DNA from: Candidatus Cryptobacteroides intestinavium
GTDB taxonomy: Bacteria > Bacteroidota > Bacteroidia > Bacteroidales > UBA932
Direction: 5' to 3'
Assembly (NCBI GenBank): GCA_017694845.1
Contig: JADIMI010000015.1
Location: 1-34,927 of the forward strand
DNA length: 34,927 nt
Shown in pieces: positions 18,613 through 28,846 of the stretch (position 1 is the stretch's first letter; every line of letters begins with the position of its first letter). The translations under genes were made by a program, and so were the position numbers. The notes under the pieces are model-generated. The model made no database searches. It was given only the letters and a program-made list of their open reading frames with translations, and was not told where the DNA came from.

Positions 18613-20037
18613 CTATTTAAAATCGTTGACTATACTGTCCAGCAGTTTCACAAACTTGTCCAGAGATGTCAGGTCAAGCCTTTCTCCCGGTGCGTGGACT
18701 CCCCTGAGAGTCGGGCCGAAGGAAATCATGTCCAGATCTGGATAGATGTCAAGGAAAAGTCCGCATTCAAGACCGGCATGGATGGCTCTGACCACAGGTT
18801 CGGTGCCGAAAAGTTCCTTATAGGTCTGTCGGGCGACTTCAAGTATATGCGAATCCAGATCAGGTTTCCAGCCTGGATATGCATTCTCGTTTGTCACCTC
18901 GCCTCCCGCCAGTTCCATACAGGCCTGCATCTTCTCTGCAGCGGCTCTGCAGGCGGAGTCCACGGAACTCCTCTGGTTTGAAATGACGCGGACAGTCCCA
19001 TCTGCCTCCATTCTGACCGCAGCCAGATTGGATGACGTCTCTACAAGCCCGGGAATCTCCTGGCTCATGGCAAGCACACCGTGCGGTGCGGCGACCAGTG
19101 CGGACACAAGTCTCTGGGCATCAAAATCCGGAATCATCATATACTCACCGGCCGCATCGCTGCATTCCAGCTTGAGATCCGGCTCTGTCGCTGCATATTC
19201 CTCTCTTATCTCCTCTGCAAACTGTACGAAATCCCTGCGTATATCAGCCCCATCGCCTCTGACCGCCACTACGCATGATGCCTCCCTGGCTATCGCGTTT
19301 CTCTTGTTCCCGCCATCTATATGGCACAGAGCGTACATACCCAGCTCCCTGTAGAGGAAACGGGCGAGCAGCTGCACGGCATTAGCCCTGCCCTTATTGA
19401 TATCATCTCCGCTATGCCCTCCGATGGCATCATAGATACGCAGAGACAGAAGCTTTGCGCCTTCCGGCAGTTCTGTCATCCCGTATCTGAAGACAGCTGT
19501 AGTGTCCACTCCCCCTGCACAGCCGACAAACAGTTCCCCTTCATCCTCCGAATCAAGATTGAGGAGAGTCCTGCCGGTTATGAAACCGGGTTTCAGAGAC
19601 TTCGCGCCGTCGAGTCCCGTCTCCTCGGAGACAGTGAACAGGCATTCAATCCTGCCTGTAGGCTGGGGACTTTCCAGAAGGGCGAGTTCTGCGGCGATAC
19701 CTATCCCGCAGTCTGCACCGAGCGTAGTGTCGGGAGCGATCATCCAGCCGTCCCTGATTTCATATCTTATGGGATCTCTGGAGAAGTCGTGGTCAACTCC
19801 GGACCTCTTCTCGCAGACCATATCGGAATGGCTCTGCAGTACAAGGGTCGGAACATCCTCCTTGCCAGGTGCAGCAGGCTTGACTATGACAATGTTACCC
19901 GCCTCATCCGTCCGGCATTCAAGCGAATGTACAGCTGCAAAATTCTGAAGATAGGCTATGATGAGCTCCTCGTGTCCCGATTCGCGGGGGACACGGGTGA
20001 TCTCCTTGAAAATATCAAGAACTCTGTTGGAATCCAT
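18613..20037 (-). CDS. pepD: Aminoacyl-histidine dipeptidase PepD (M20 family)
   Basis: PepD is a cytosolic two-zinc peptidase that cleaves Xaa-His and related dipeptides. The 474-residue protein carries the M20 zinc and catalytic residues in order: H70 and D72 in QSHSDMV, D109 in GADCGIG, E138-E139 in SEETGLDGA, and D162 in LNLDSEDEGE. A further zinc histidine is expected near the C-terminus in AIHAGLECG. A dimerisation domain lies between about 190 and 370. The length is right for the PepD subfamily. It lies 35 bases downstream of dnaA and eight bases upstream of rpe on the same strand. Confidence 0.95.
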   Translation of the reverse strand: MDSNRVLDIFKEITRVPRESGHEELIIAYLQNFAAVHSLECRTDEAGNIVIVKPAAPGKEDVPTLVLQSHSDMVCEKRSGVDHDFSRDPIRYEIRDGWMIAPDTTLGADCGIGIAAELALLESPQPTGRIECLFTVSEETGLDGAKSLKPGFITGRTLLNLDSEDEGELFVGCAGGVDTTAVFRYGMTELPEGAKLLSLRIYDAIGGHSGDDINKGRANAVQLLARFLYRELGMYALCHIDGGNKRNAIAREASCVVAVRGDGADIRRDFVQFAEEIREEYAATEPDLKLECSDAAGEYMMIPDFDAQRLVSALVAAPHGVLAMSQEIPGLVETSSNLAAVRMEADGTVRVISNQRSSVDSACRAAAEKMQACMELAGGEVTNENAYPGWKPDLDSHILEVARQTYKELFGTEPVVRAIHAGLECGLFLDIYPDLDMISFGPTLRGVHAPGERLDLTSLDKFVKLLDSIVNDFK

Positions 20038-20072
20038 ATAACAATATGTTGTTCCCAGTACGGGAAATGTCT

Positions 20073-21488
20073 TTATCTTGCGGATGACAGCATTTTCTCG
20101 ATATCGGTCACATACTGCTTGAAAGTCCTGTCAGTCGACATCAGGTCAGACACCGTAGTGCAGGCATGCAGAACGGTCGCGTGGTCCTTCCCTCCGAGTT
20201 CAGCACCGATCGTGGAAAGCGAGCAGTTGATATGCTGTCTTGTCATATACATTGCAATCTGCCTGGCCTGTACTATCTGGCGTTTTCTGGACTTTGAGAG
20301 CAGTGTCTCCTGGGATATATTGAAATATTCGCACACCACATTCTTCACTTTCTCTACGGTCATATCCTCTGTCTGCTCCCCTACGATCTTCTCCGTAATC
20401 TTCTCCGCGAGTTCGACCGTAGCTTCCCTGTGTGCCAGAGTCGCATTGGCAATCAGAGAGATAAGCGCTCCTTCGAGCTCCCTGAAATTGCTGCGTATCC
20501 TTGTAGCCAGAAACACAAGCACATCATCGCTCAATTTCACCCCTTCCCTGAAACTTCTGGCTTTCAGCATTGCCAGCCTTGTGGAATAGTCCGGGGCCTG
20601 AAGCTCGACGGACAGTCCCCACTTGAGCCTCGACAGAAGCCGCTCCTCGAAGTCATGCAGGTCTACCGGCGGGCGGTCCGACGTGAAAATCAGCTGCTTG
20701 CTGTTCTGATGCAGGTGGTTGAACACATGGAAGAAAGCGTTCTGTGTCCCCGGTGTGGCCAGCTCCTGTATATCATCCACAATCAGCACATCCATCTTCA
20801 TATAGAAGGCAAGGAAGTCCGTGAGCCTGTTCTTGACCACTGCATCCATATACTGTGTCTTGAACTTGTTCGCGGCCACGTACAGCACTACAAGCTCAGG
20901 AAATTTCTCCTTGATATCTATACCGATAGCCTGGGCGATATGAGTCTTGCCGAGGCCCGGACCTCCGAAAAGGAAAAGAGGGTTGAATGCGGTCTTGCCG
21001 GGAGCGATGGATATACTTTCACCGGCAGTGATTCCCATTCTGTTGCACTCTCCCTTTATAAGGTTCGCAAAACAATAGACAGGGTTGAGCTGGGAATTGA
21101 CCTGCACCCTCTGCGTCCCCGGATATACGAAGGGACCTGGATTGGCTGCCGGCGAGTAGGTCGACACCGAGATCGTCTTGTTTACGGGGACCTGCCCGTG
21201 GGCAGCCGGATAAGTCATAGGAGGCTGGACGGAGACAGGTCTGACCATATAGTTCAGCCTGGCCTCGGACCCTATCTCTCTTTTGATGACTTTCTTGATG
21301 ACATCAAGAAAATATTCCTCGATATATTCCCGGAAGAATTCGGAAGGCACTTCCACCGTCAGAGTCGCATCATTCATTGACACAGGACGGATTGGCTTGA
21401 ACCAGGTATTGAACTGCTGAGGCTCAAGTATCTGTTCAAACACCTTGAGACACCCGTTCCAAACTGCTATATGTCTGTCCTGCACCAT
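20073..21488 (-). CDS. dnaA: Chromosomal replication initiator DnaA
   Basis: DnaA binds DnaA boxes at the origin and melts it to start replication. In the 471-residue protein, domain I covers about 1-80 (VWNGCLKVFEQILEPQQFNTWF) and a Pro-rich linker about 82-130. The AAA+ domain has Walker A GGPGLGKT (175-182) and Walker B VLIVDDIQ (D238-D239). Domain IV carries the DNA-binding signature GGKDHATVLHACTTV. A TTG start at 21542 would extend the frame, but the ATG at 21488 sits at the usual family start. About 280 non-coding bases precede it, including a very A/T-rich part. The TTATCCACA-type boxes expected for an adjacent origin are not visible there. Confidence 0.96.
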   Translation of the reverse strand: MVQDRHIAVWNGCLKVFEQILEPQQFNTWFKPIRPVSMNDATLTVEVPSEFFREYIEEYFLDVIKKVIKREIGSEARLNYMVRPVSVQPPMTYPAAHGQVPVNKTISVSTYSPAANPGPFVYPGTQRVQVNSQLNPVYCFANLIKGECNRMGITAGESISIAPGKTAFNPLFLFGGPGLGKTHIAQAIGIDIKEKFPELVVLYVAANKFKTQYMDAVVKNRLTDFLAFYMKMDVLIVDDIQELATPGTQNAFFHVFNHLHQNSKQLIFTSDRPPVDLHDFEERLLSRLKWGLSVELQAPDYSTRLAMLKARSFREGVKLSDDVLVFLATRIRSNFRELEGALISLIANATLAHREATVELAEKITEKIVGEQTEDMTVEKVKNVVCEYFNISQETLLSKSRKRQIVQARQIAMYMTRQHINCSLSTIGAELGGKDHATVLHACTTVSDLMSTDRTFKQYVTDIEKMLSSAR

Positions 21489-21771
21489 CTGTAGATTTTG
21501 ATTTTTAGGTTTAAATACACCCCCTTCCGAAAGGGATGACAAAGATGGTGAAAAAATAGTTACAAAAAAATCTTTTTTCTATTGCAATAATGAAATAAAT
21601 TACATCTATCCGTTTCGGAAAACGTGAAACGTTTATTTTATAAAATATTATAACTCAACGTATTATAATCACAGAAAAACGATAATCCTGTTATTTGATA
21701 AAGATTTATAATTTTGAATTATTCTAAATTACATAATCCGTCCGAAGGCCTCATCCAGACGCTTGTATCTC
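21489..21771. other. A/T-rich region between the MCE gene and dnaA
   Basis: These 283 bases hold no gene. The part from about 21543 to 21720 is strongly A/T-rich. Seen: an inverted repeat CGTTTC/GAAACG (21611-21616, 21626-21631), the palindrome TTTTATAAAA (21636-21645), a direct repeat TATTATAA (21646-21653, 21661-21668), and three AACGT pentamers (21621, 21628, 21657). No TTATCCACA-like DnaA box and no good TAnnTTTG box toward dnaA was found. It probably contains the dnaA promoter and control sites. Confidence 0.5.
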
Positions 21772-22683
21772 TTAGAAGACCGATATCTTCAGGTATTTCT
21801 TCGGATTTTCCTCTATTTTCCGGACAAGGGTGTCGATATCCGAAAGAAGCTCATCGATGGAGTCGTATATCTCACTCTCGGTCATCAGCCTGCCGATGCT
21901 GCCATCGGTGTCCTGGACTTTGTCGAGAAGCGTACGGAATGATCTTACGAGACCTTCAATGTCGCTCCTGTCCAGAGCCGCCGTTACACCGTTGATATTG
22001 CTGACAGTCGTGTCTGCCTTCTCCATAATCACGGAAAGCTTCGCGGAGACGTTGTCAAGATTGTCGATGAAGGAAGTCAGCTCTGCAGAACGTCCGTTGA
22101 TTTCGGCAGACACATTCTCCGCGTTTGCCATTGTGGCCTCGAGATGAGCCAGGGTCCTTGAAATGGAGCCCGGGTCAGCCGCAGCGAGCAGCCTGTGTAG
22201 GCTGGACACGGCAGCCCCGAGACTGTCGACCGCACACTCCACTTTCTTCACCAGAGGCCCGATGCCGGATGACAGGGATGAAATCATATCCTTTTCAAAG
22301 ACCGGTGTGAGTTCATCACCGTCTCGTGCATACTCTTCCGACACACCGAGATCGATCCTTATGCCCTTCCCTCCCATAATATCGACACTGTACAGCGTCA
22401 TCCTGGAATCTTTCGGGATTCTGAACTGGCGCAGGACAGAGCACTCGACCTCGAAGTCTCCGGTTTCCTGATCGTATTCGACCTCGGTGACAGTTCCTGC
22501 CTTGTATCCTTTTACGTATACGGGAGCGGATGGAACCAGACCGGCCACATCATCAAAACGGGAGACAAGGGTCATTTCCCTGTTGAAAATATCCTTTCCC
22601 CTGAGAAAGTTGATCAGGGCGAAAGACACCGCCAGTATTACAATGACAAAAATTCCTATTTTGAATTCTCTGCTGATCTTCAT
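21772..22683 (-). CDS. MCE/MlaD-family lipid transport protein
   Basis: MCE proteins bind lipids in the periplasm and serve ABC systems that move phospholipids between the membranes. The 303-residue protein has one N-terminal membrane anchor (about 9-28, IGIFVIVILAVSFALINFL) and an MCE domain (about 36-115, with the VSRFDDVAGLVPSAPVYVKG start and IMGGKGIRIDLG). A long helical region follows (about 130-290), rich in Ser, Asp and Leu, likely a coiled coil or tube-forming helix. The partner permease and ATPase genes are not in this window. It starts 37 bases after the amidase gene on the same strand, an arrangement I know from other Bacteroidetes. Confidence 0.9.
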   Translation of the reverse strand: MKISREFKIGIFVIVILAVSFALINFLRGKDIFNREMTLVSRFDDVAGLVPSAPVYVKGYKAGTVTEVEYDQETGDFEVECSVLRQFRIPKDSRMTLYSVDIMGGKGIRIDLGVSEEYARDGDELTPVFEKDMISSLSSGIGPLVKKVECAVDSLGAAVSSLHRLLAAADPGSISRTLAHLEATMANAENVSAEINGRSAELTSFIDNLDNVSAKLSVIMEKADTTVSNINGVTAALDRSDIEGLVRSFRTLLDKVQDTDGSIGRLMTESEIYDSIDELLSDIDTLVRKIEENPKKYLKISVF

Positions 22684-22720
22684 ATGAATGTTTTTGTAAA
22701 TTCGTGTCCAGAAATGATAG

Positions 22721-23851
22721 CTACAGACGGGTGACAGCCCCGTCCTCTATCCTGACGACAAAGGCATCCGGGAACTTCTTCCGTATGGAGGCAAGCGTCT
22801 TCCGGGCCTCGGCCTCGGTGGAAGATATACCTATAATATATTTATACATTCTGCCGGCCGGATAGACTTCGGCATCGTATCCCTTGAGAGCCCTGTCCCC
22901 GTCCTTGAGGCGCCTGCTGAGTACAAGTATCTGCACCCCGTATGACGCATCCGCCTGATTTACAGACGGGGCTGCTTCCGGAGCCTGGACGGCGGCATCC
23001 GTCTTTCCGGCATCCACGGAATAGTCCACGCTTCCATCGTACTTCTTCTTGAAACTGGAGAATGCATTGAAGAGTCTGGCGGCGATCTGCTCCCGTCCGG
23101 ATGCGGAATTGAGTATCTTCAGGTCCGCCGGGTTGGAGATGAACCCGAGTTCAAGCAGCACTGCCGGCATTGCGGTCTTCCAGAGCACATAGAAAGGGTT
23201 CTGGGATATGCCCCTGTCTGTACGGAAAGGTCCTTTTGCCAGTTCGGAATCCACCTCGGCAGCGAAGAGTATGCTCTGCTCGTAGAAAGCATTCTGCATC
23301 AGGTTGAACATAATGAATGATTCCGGGTTGTCCGGATTGAACCCCTGATATTTTGTCGCATAGTCCTCCTCGAGCAGGATCACGGAATTCTCCCTGCGGC
23401 AGAGTTCCTGGTTGAACGAGAACAGATCCTTGTTCCTGTCACTCGACTGCCCGAGGATATGGGCAGAGAACCCGTTCGGGGAAGGCTTGGAGAAGGAATT
23501 GATATGTATGGATATGAACAGGTCGGCATGGCTGTCGTTGGCTATCTCCGCCCTGTCGTTGAGAGTCACATATCTGTCGGTAGTCCTGGTGTATACGACC
23601 TTCACATCAGGATATGCAGAGGATATCTTCTGCCCCAGCAGCTTGGCTATGGCGAGCGTCACGTTCTTTTCATAAGTCTTTCTGTCCGCGCTGACCGCAC
23701 CTGCATCTTTTCCTCCGTGGCCTGCATCTATGACAACGGTTTTCAGCTTAAGGTCTGATTTCTCCGGCATCCCCGCCGATACGGCACCGGCTGTCAGTAC
23801 CGGACATAAGGCAAGAAGACAGGCTGCAATATATTTTATGGAGACATGCAT
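22721..23851 (-). CDS. N-acetylmuramoyl-L-alanine amidase with SPOR-like C-terminus
   Basis: This periplasmic zinc enzyme removes stem peptides from peptidoglycan during cell separation or remodelling. The 376-residue protein has a signal peptide (cleavage near AVSA). The Amidase_3 domain (about 37-265) has zinc ligands H45 (DAGHGGKDAG), E61 and H116 (SIHINSF), and the catalytic glutamate E234 (LLELGFISN). A linker of Ala, Pro and Asp leads to a SPOR-like domain (about 297-376, YGVQILVLSRRLKDG), which would bind denuded glycan at the septum. It is divergent from lptD across a compact double promoter and leads the amidase-MCE gene pair. Confidence 0.93.
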   Translation of the reverse strand: MHVSIKYIAACLLALCPVLTAGAVSAGMPEKSDLKLKTVVIDAGHGGKDAGAVSADRKTYEKNVTLAIAKLLGQKISSAYPDVKVVYTRTTDRYVTLNDRAEIANDSHADLFISIHINSFSKPSPNGFSAHILGQSSDRNKDLFSFNQELCRRENSVILLEEDYATKYQGFNPDNPESFIMFNLMQNAFYEQSILFAAEVDSELAKGPFRTDRGISQNPFYVLWKTAMPAVLLELGFISNPADLKILNSASGREQIAARLFNAFSSFKKKYDGSVDYSVDAGKTDAAVQAPEAAPSVNQADASYGVQILVLSRRLKDGDRALKGYDAEVYPAGRMYKYIIGISSTEAEARKTLASIRKKFPDAFVVRIEDGAVTRL

Positions 23852-23864
23852 ATTTTCAACTCAA

Positions 23865-23896
23865 TTTGGTAATGATTGAAATTAATCTTAATTTTG
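23865..23896 (+). promoter_or_regulatory. Promoter of lptD
   Basis: TTTG (23865-23868), a 20-base spacer and TAATTTTG (23889-23896) match both Bacteroidetes elements. The predicted start is near 23903, giving a leader of about 120 bases before the preferred ATG. Confidence 0.65.
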
Positions 23897-23903
23897 CGTT
23901 TTG

Positions 23904-23911
23904 CAAAAATA
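23904..23911 (-). promoter_or_regulatory. -7 box of the amidase gene
   Basis: On the minus strand TATTTTTG (23911-23904) matches TAnnTTTG and lies 53 bases before the amidase ATG. It faces the lptD -7 box across seven bases. No clear -33 element was found. Confidence 0.5.
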
Positions 23912-24023
23912 GCAAAAAAAGCTTATTTGACGAATAGAATGAATCTTAATTCATATATATCAAAAGCCCGTCGAGGCATTATATAACCAGACTCAGATGT
24001 CGCTGTTCGGGCCAGGAAATAAG

Positions 24024-26786
24024 ATGTCCTCTTGGGAGAAGCTGCTGTCGATAGTGATACTGCTGTCGGTCATCAGCTCTTTTTCCGTATCTTCACAGGA
24101 TGACAGAAGGTCCAGAAGGAACAGGCTCAGAAATGTTGAGAGGACGGAGAATGTGAATGACACAGTCCAGATGACGGACTCGATGCGGGCCATAATGGAC
24201 TCGATAAAATTTGTCAGGGATTCGACGGCACGGGCGGATTCGATAGCCAGACGGGACTCTATCGATCTGCTGAGCAAGAGTTCTCTCGAACAGCCGGCAT
24301 TCTCGGCGGCCAAGGATTCCATCATCGAGGATTTCTCTGACGGGAAACGGATGATATACTACTACGGGGATGTCTCCGTGACATACGGTACAATGAAACT
24401 GACCGCTGACTATATGGAATACGATATGCAGAAGCAGACCGTATATGCCAGGGGCACGAAGGACACGACAGGGGCGTGGGTGGGTCAGCCGACAATGGAG
24501 GATGGAGGCAAGACCTATACGATGGAAGAGGTCAGGTACAATTTCGAGACCCGCAAGGCGCGTATCACCAATATGATAACCCAGGAATCGGAAGGTATCC
24601 TGCACGGACAGAACATCAAGATGATGCCTGACCAGTCGATAAACATCACAAAAGGCAAATACACTGTCTGCGACTGCGAACATCCACACTACTATCTGCA
24701 TCTCACGGCGGCCAAGGTGATGACGAAGCCGTCACAGAGGACTGTCTTCGGCCCTGCCTATCCGGTCATAGAGGATGTGCCCCTGTTTCCTGTAGTGCTT
24801 CCGTTCGGATTCATTCCCAAACGTCCAGACAGGGCGACAGGATTCCTTATGCCGACATTCGGAGAGGAGGCATCGCGAGGCTTCTTCATAAGAGATGTGG
24901 GAATGTATTTCGTAATCGGCGACTATTTCGACCTTTCGTTGACCGGAGATATCTTCACGCTCGGATCCTGGGCGGTGGATGTAAACTCCAGGTATAAGGT
25001 CAACTACAAATGCAACGGCAACTTTGCTCTCACATATTCCAACGACCAGACCGGAGAAAAAGGCAGCGAGGACTTCTTCCAGACAAGGAACTTCGCTGTA
25101 AGATGGAGCCATTCCCAGGATTCCAAGGCGAACCCGGGAATGTCATTCAGTGCATCTGTCAACTTTTCCAGCCCATCCAACAACAGATACAACTCCACAT
25201 CTGTCGAGGAGGCTCTCCAGAACCAGATTTCATCTTCAATATCCTGGTCAAAGAACTGGGGAGGCAAAATAAACCTTTCCGTGAACGCCCTGCACAGCCA
25301 GAGCTCCCGGGACAGTTCGTATGCATTCACCCTGCCGAACGTCACACTCTCTGTCAGCCGTTTCTACCCGTTCAAGCAGAAAAACAGGGTCGGAAAGAAA
25401 AAGTTCTACGAGGACTTCTCGCTAGGATATAACACCACCCTGCAGAACAAGATAAATTTCAAGGCGTCCGAATTCAACCAGCCGGGATTCTGGGACAAGT
25501 TCCAGAACGGTATGACGCATAATTTCCAGATCGGCCTGCCGAATTTCACGTTGTTCAAATATATCAATTTCACCCCGAGTATAAGCTACTCGATGAACTG
25601 GTTCTTCCGCAAGACCGACCAGGTGTATAATCCCGAGACAGACAGCATAGAAGAGGTAGACAGCGGAATGTTCAACCATTTCGGGGCGACCCACAACTAT
25701 TCAGGAGGAATATCCGCCAGTACAAGGCTGTACGGTCTGTTCAATTTCGGGAAACATCATAAACTGCAGGCCATAAGGCACGTGATCACGCCTTCTGTCA
25801 GTTTCTCGTTCAGTCCGGAGAAGGCTACGTATTTCAACGGTTACAGGACATTGAACTATGTCGACAACAACGGTGTCGCCCACAGCACCGACTATAACAT
25901 ATATACAGGTCAGCTGTATTCCGCTCCCGGACGTGGCAAGACTGCAAGTATGAGCCTGACAATCGGGAACAATCTCGAGGCTAAAGTCAGAGACCTGCAG
26001 GACACGACGGGCACCGGCACCAAGAAGATAAAGCTGATAGACAACCTGTCACTGAACACCGGATATAATTTCCTTGCCGACTCACTGAATATGAGCAATA
26101 TCGGCATTTCCCTATCGACATCGGTGTTCGGCAAGGTCGGAGTCAGCGGAAACGCCAACTTCAGTCCGTATGCCGTAGTACCTACGGGAGAGAGGACCTA
26201 CGCTACTGTCAACCGGTTCAACGGCAGCGTCTACGGCTGGGACAAACCTCTCAGGCTGACAAACGCCAGCCTCTCGCTGTCGTATTCATTCTCGGGGGAA
26301 GGAAAGATAAACGGCAATGACGGGACGGCGCAGGCCGGAGGCAATCCTGCCGACAACTATACCAGGATATACTATCATCCTGTCACGGGAGAATATATAC
26401 CAGGCGGCTGGCTGTACTATATGAATCCTAATGCCCCGTGGTCGGTGAACCTGAACTATTCATTCAACTACAGCCGTTCATATTCGGCGGCATCGTACCA
26501 GCTTCTTACAAACCACAGATATACCCAGACGCTCGGAATATCAGGCAATGTCAAACTCACGCCGGCGCTGGCGCTCAATCTGACGACAGGCTTCGACCTG
26601 ATGGCGATGAAGATGACGACTACACAGCTCAGCGCCACGTATGACCTGCATTGTTTCAATATATCCGTGTCCTGGGTTCCGACCGGTACCTGGCAGTCCT
26701 GGAGTTTCAGGATCGCCGCCAATGCGGCCGCCCTCGCGGATCTGTTGAGATTCAAGAAGAGCAACAGCTACTGGGATAATTTCTAA
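24024..26786 (+). CDS. lptD: LPS assembly outer-membrane protein LptD
   Basis: LptD inserts lipopolysaccharide into the outer leaflet of the outer membrane together with LptE. The 920-residue protein has a signal peptide (cleavage near SVSSQ). A stretch with Asp-Ser pairs every six or seven residues follows (about 50-85). Then comes an OstA/LptA-like jellyroll (about 95-230, [58 protein letters not shown]) and a long C-terminal barrel rich in aromatic strands. Length is typical of Bacteroidetes LptD. An upstream ATG at 23997 adds nine residues; 24024 has AGGAA six bases before it and begins the signal peptide directly. It is divergent from the amidase gene. Confidence 0.93.
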   Translation: MSSWEKLLSIVILLSVISSFSVSSQDDRRSRRNRLRNVERTENVNDTVQMTDSMRAIMDSIKFVRDSTARADSIARRDSIDLLSKSSLEQPAFSAAKDSIIEDFSDGKRMIYYYGDVSVTYGTMKLTADYMEYDMQKQTVYARGTKDTTGAWVGQPTMEDGGKTYTMEEVRYNFETRKARITNMITQESEGILHGQNIKMMPDQSINITKGKYTVCDCEHPHYYLHLTAAKVMTKPSQRTVFGPAYPVIEDVPLFPVVLPFGFIPKRPDRATGFLMPTFGEEASRGFFIRDVGMYFVIGDYFDLSLTGDIFTLGSWAVDVNSRYKVNYKCNGNFALTYSNDQTGEKGSEDFFQTRNFAVRWSHSQDSKANPGMSFSASVNFSSPSNNRYNSTSVEEALQNQISSSISWSKNWGGKINLSVNALHSQSSRDSSYAFTLPNVTLSVSRFYPFKQKNRVGKKKFYEDFSLGYNTTLQNKINFKASEFNQPGFWDKFQNGMTHNFQIGLPNFTLFKYINFTPSISYSMNWFFRKTDQVYNPETDSIEEVDSGMFNHFGATHNYSGGISASTRLYGLFNFGKHHKLQAIRHVITPSVSFSFSPEKATYFNGYRTLNYVDNNGVAHSTDYNIYTGQLYSAPGRGKTASMSLTIGNNLEAKVRDLQDTTGTGTKKIKLIDNLSLNTGYNFLADSLNMSNIGISLSTSVFGKVGVSGNANFSPYAVVPTGERTYATVNRFNGSVYGWDKPLRLTNASLSLSYSFSGEGKINGNDGTAQAGGNPADNYTRIYYHPVTGEYIPGGWLYYMNPNAPWSVNLNYSFNYSRSYSAASYQLLTNHRYTQTLGISGNVKLTPALALNLTTGFDLMAMKMTTTQLSATYDLHCFNISVSWVPTGTWQSWSFRIAANAAALADLLRFKKSNSYWDNF

Positions 26787-26844
26787 AAAACATAAATTTA
26801 ATTGTAGAAAACGGAAAAAACATTGCTGTATTGGCAGCAGAGGG

Positions 26845-26874
26845 TTGTTTTTTAATGTTTTTTATATAAATTTG
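26845..26874 (+). promoter_or_regulatory. Promoter of rho
   Basis: TTG (26845-26847), a 19-base spacer and TAAATTTG (26867-26874) match the Bacteroidetes consensus. The predicted start is near 26881, 45 bases before the ATG. A small TGCTG/CAGCA hairpin (26824-26839) lies just upstream and may help end lptD transcripts. Confidence 0.65.
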
Positions 26875-26925
26875 CAAATCCTTTCGTGGATCTGTCAGAA
26901 TTTTTTAATCATTTATAATACAAAT

Positions 26926-28845
26926 ATGCACAAAATTTTCGAGCTGAAGGGGATGGATCTTGAGGCATTGCAGGCTATTGCAAACGACCTCAAGATCAAG
27001 AACGTGAAGAAGAAGGACAAAGATGAGCTCATTTATGAGATTCTTGACCAGGAGGCTGTCATAGATGCGCAGAATGCGCCTGAAAAAAGGAAACGAGGAC
27101 GTCCGAAGAAGGACAGGACTGTGGCTCCGCAGCCTGCTGCACAGGCAGAACCGGCGCAGGAGAGCATATCTGCCGCAGAAGACAAGAAGCAGGATGCGGC
27201 CGCCGAGAAAAATACAGCCAGGACACGCAAAAAGAAAGTCCAGAAGCCAGCCGAGAGTCCGGCTGCGCAGGCAGAGAGTGAACCGGAGATGTCTCCGGCC
27301 GGAGAAAATGCCGGAAATTCTGATCAGCAGGACCAGCAGGCTGCAAAAGCCAAGAGGCCAGGACGCAAGCCAAGGCAGAAAAAACAGAATCCTGACCAGG
27401 CAGCCGCGCAGCAGGAAGATGCCAAGGAAAATATAACTGAAACGACCGCACCGACTGCTCCGGAATCAGGAGATGGCACAAGGGCAGATGCCCCGTCAGA
27501 TGATGCCAGGAAAAATGAAGCCTATGAAAGGCAGCCTGAACCGGGCCGTGAAATGCAGCCGCAGCAGATACGCCGGAAAAGGGAGCGTATAAACGGAGAT
27601 CAGAGGCAGCAGACCTACAACGGCAGCAACAATTACCATCAGAACGGAGGATATCTGGGGAACAACTACCAGCGACAGCAGCAGTACCAGCAGTATCAGC
27701 AGCCAAGATTTGAATTCGAAGGCGTGGTGGAGGCGACCGGTGTCCTGGAGATAATGCCGGATGGATACGGCTTCCTCAGGTCTTCCGATTACAACTATCT
27801 CAATTCTCCCGACGACATCTATGTATCACAGAACCAGATAAAAGCAAACGCCCTCAAGACTGGAGATACCGTGACCGGAGAGATACGTCCTCCAAAGGAA
27901 GGCGACAAATATTTTCCTCTTGTAAAGATAAAATACGTAAACGGACGTACTCCTGAATTCATCAGGGACAGGGTTCCTTTCGAGTTTCTCACTCCGCTCT
28001 TCCCGGATGTAAAATTCAATCTTCTCGGTAACGGGCATAACGATCTCTCATGCAGGATCGTGGATATGTTCACCCCGATCGGGAAAGGCCAGCGTGGACT
28101 TATCGTCGCCCAGCCAAAGACCGGTAAGACTATGCTCCTCAAATCCATAGCCAACGCTATCGCAGACAATCATCCCGAAGTCTATATGATAGTCCTTCTG
28201 ATAGATGAACGTCCTGAGGAGGTGACGGACATGGCCCGCAGCGTAAAGGCGGAAGTAGTCGCTTCGACATTCGATGAGCCGGCGGAAAGACACGTCAAGG
28301 TGGCTAATATGGTACTGGAGAAGGCCAAAAGGATGGTGGAATGCGGCCACGATGTAATGATTTTCCTTGACTCCATCACTCGTCTTGCAAGGGCTTACAA
28401 CACCGTGCAGCCTGCTTCAGGCAAGGTGCTTTCCGGTGGTGTCGATGCCAACGCCCTTCACAAGCCGAAGAGATTTTTCGGTGCTGCCAGAAACATCGAA
28501 GGAGGCGGCTCCCTCACTATCCTTGCCACAGCCTTGACCGATACTGGATCCAAGATGGATGATGTGATCTATGAGGAATTCAAGGGAACCGGCAATATGG
28601 AGCTCCAGCTTGACCGCAGGCTCAGCAACAAGAGACTCTTCCCTGCAGTGGATGTGACTCTGTCAAGTACTCGCCGCGATGACCTGCTCTACAATCCTGA
28701 ACTGGCGAACCGTATATGGATAGCGAGGAAATTCCTTGCGGATATGACTCCGATCGAAGCTATGGAACTGCTTCAGGAGAGAATGGCCAAGTATCCTACC
28801 AACGAGGCTTTCCTTCAGAATATGGACAAGGATGAAGACTATTGA
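26926..28845 (+). CDS. rho: Transcription termination factor Rho with long disordered insertion
   Basis: Rho is a hexameric RNA helicase that ends transcription. In the 639-residue protein the N-terminal helical domain covers about 1-43. A low-complexity insertion of about 220 residues (44-262) follows, rich in Gln, Ala, Pro, Lys and Glu. It holds two basic GRP/GRK motifs (KRGRPKK near 56-62, [11 protein letters not shown] near 143-153) and ends in a Q/N/Y-rich part. The RNA-binding cold-shock fold (about 264-340) has DGYGFLRS. The ATPase domain has Walker A AQPKTGKT (395-402), Walker [14 protein letters not shown] and the R-loop [12 protein letters not shown]. The frame is open upstream, but the ATG at 26926 fits the promoter and the conserved start. 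Known: a disordered Rho insertion drives phase separation in Bacteroides thetaiotaomicron. Confidence 0.96.
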   Translation: MHKIFELKGMDLEALQAIANDLKIKNVKKKDKDELIYEILDQEAVIDAQNAPEKRKRGRPKKDRTVAPQPAAQAEPAQESISAAEDKKQDAAAEKNTARTRKKKVQKPAESPAAQAESEPEMSPAGENAGNSDQQDQQAAKAKRPGRKPRQKKQNPDQAAAQQEDAKENITETTAPTAPESGDGTRADAPSDDARKNEAYERQPEPGREMQPQQIRRKRERINGDQRQQTYNGSNNYHQNGGYLGNNYQRQQQYQQYQQPRFEFEGVVEATGVLEIMPDGYGFLRSSDYNYLNSPDDIYVSQNQIKANALKTGDTVTGEIRPPKEGDKYFPLVKIKYVNGRTPEFIRDRVPFEFLTPLFPDVKFNLLGNGHNDLSCRIVDMFTPIGKGQRGLIVAQPKTGKTMLLKSIANAIADNHPEVYMIVLLIDERPEEVTDMARSVKAEVVASTFDEPAERHVKVANMVLEKAKRMVECGHDVMIFLDSITRLARAYNTVQPASGKVLSGGVDANALHKPKRFFGAARNIEGGGSLTILATALTDTGSKMDDVIYEEFKGTGNMELQLDRRLSNKRLFPAVDVTLSSTRRDDLLYNPELANRIWIARKFLADMTPIEAMELLQERMAKYPTNEAFLQNMDKDEDY

Positions 28846-28846
28846 C

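Noticed and set aside
21489..21771. Possible replication origin next to dnaA
   Set aside because: The region is A/T-rich, but I find no DnaA boxes close to TTATCCACA and no neighbouring origin-linked genes such as dnaN. It is kept only as an A/T-rich leader.
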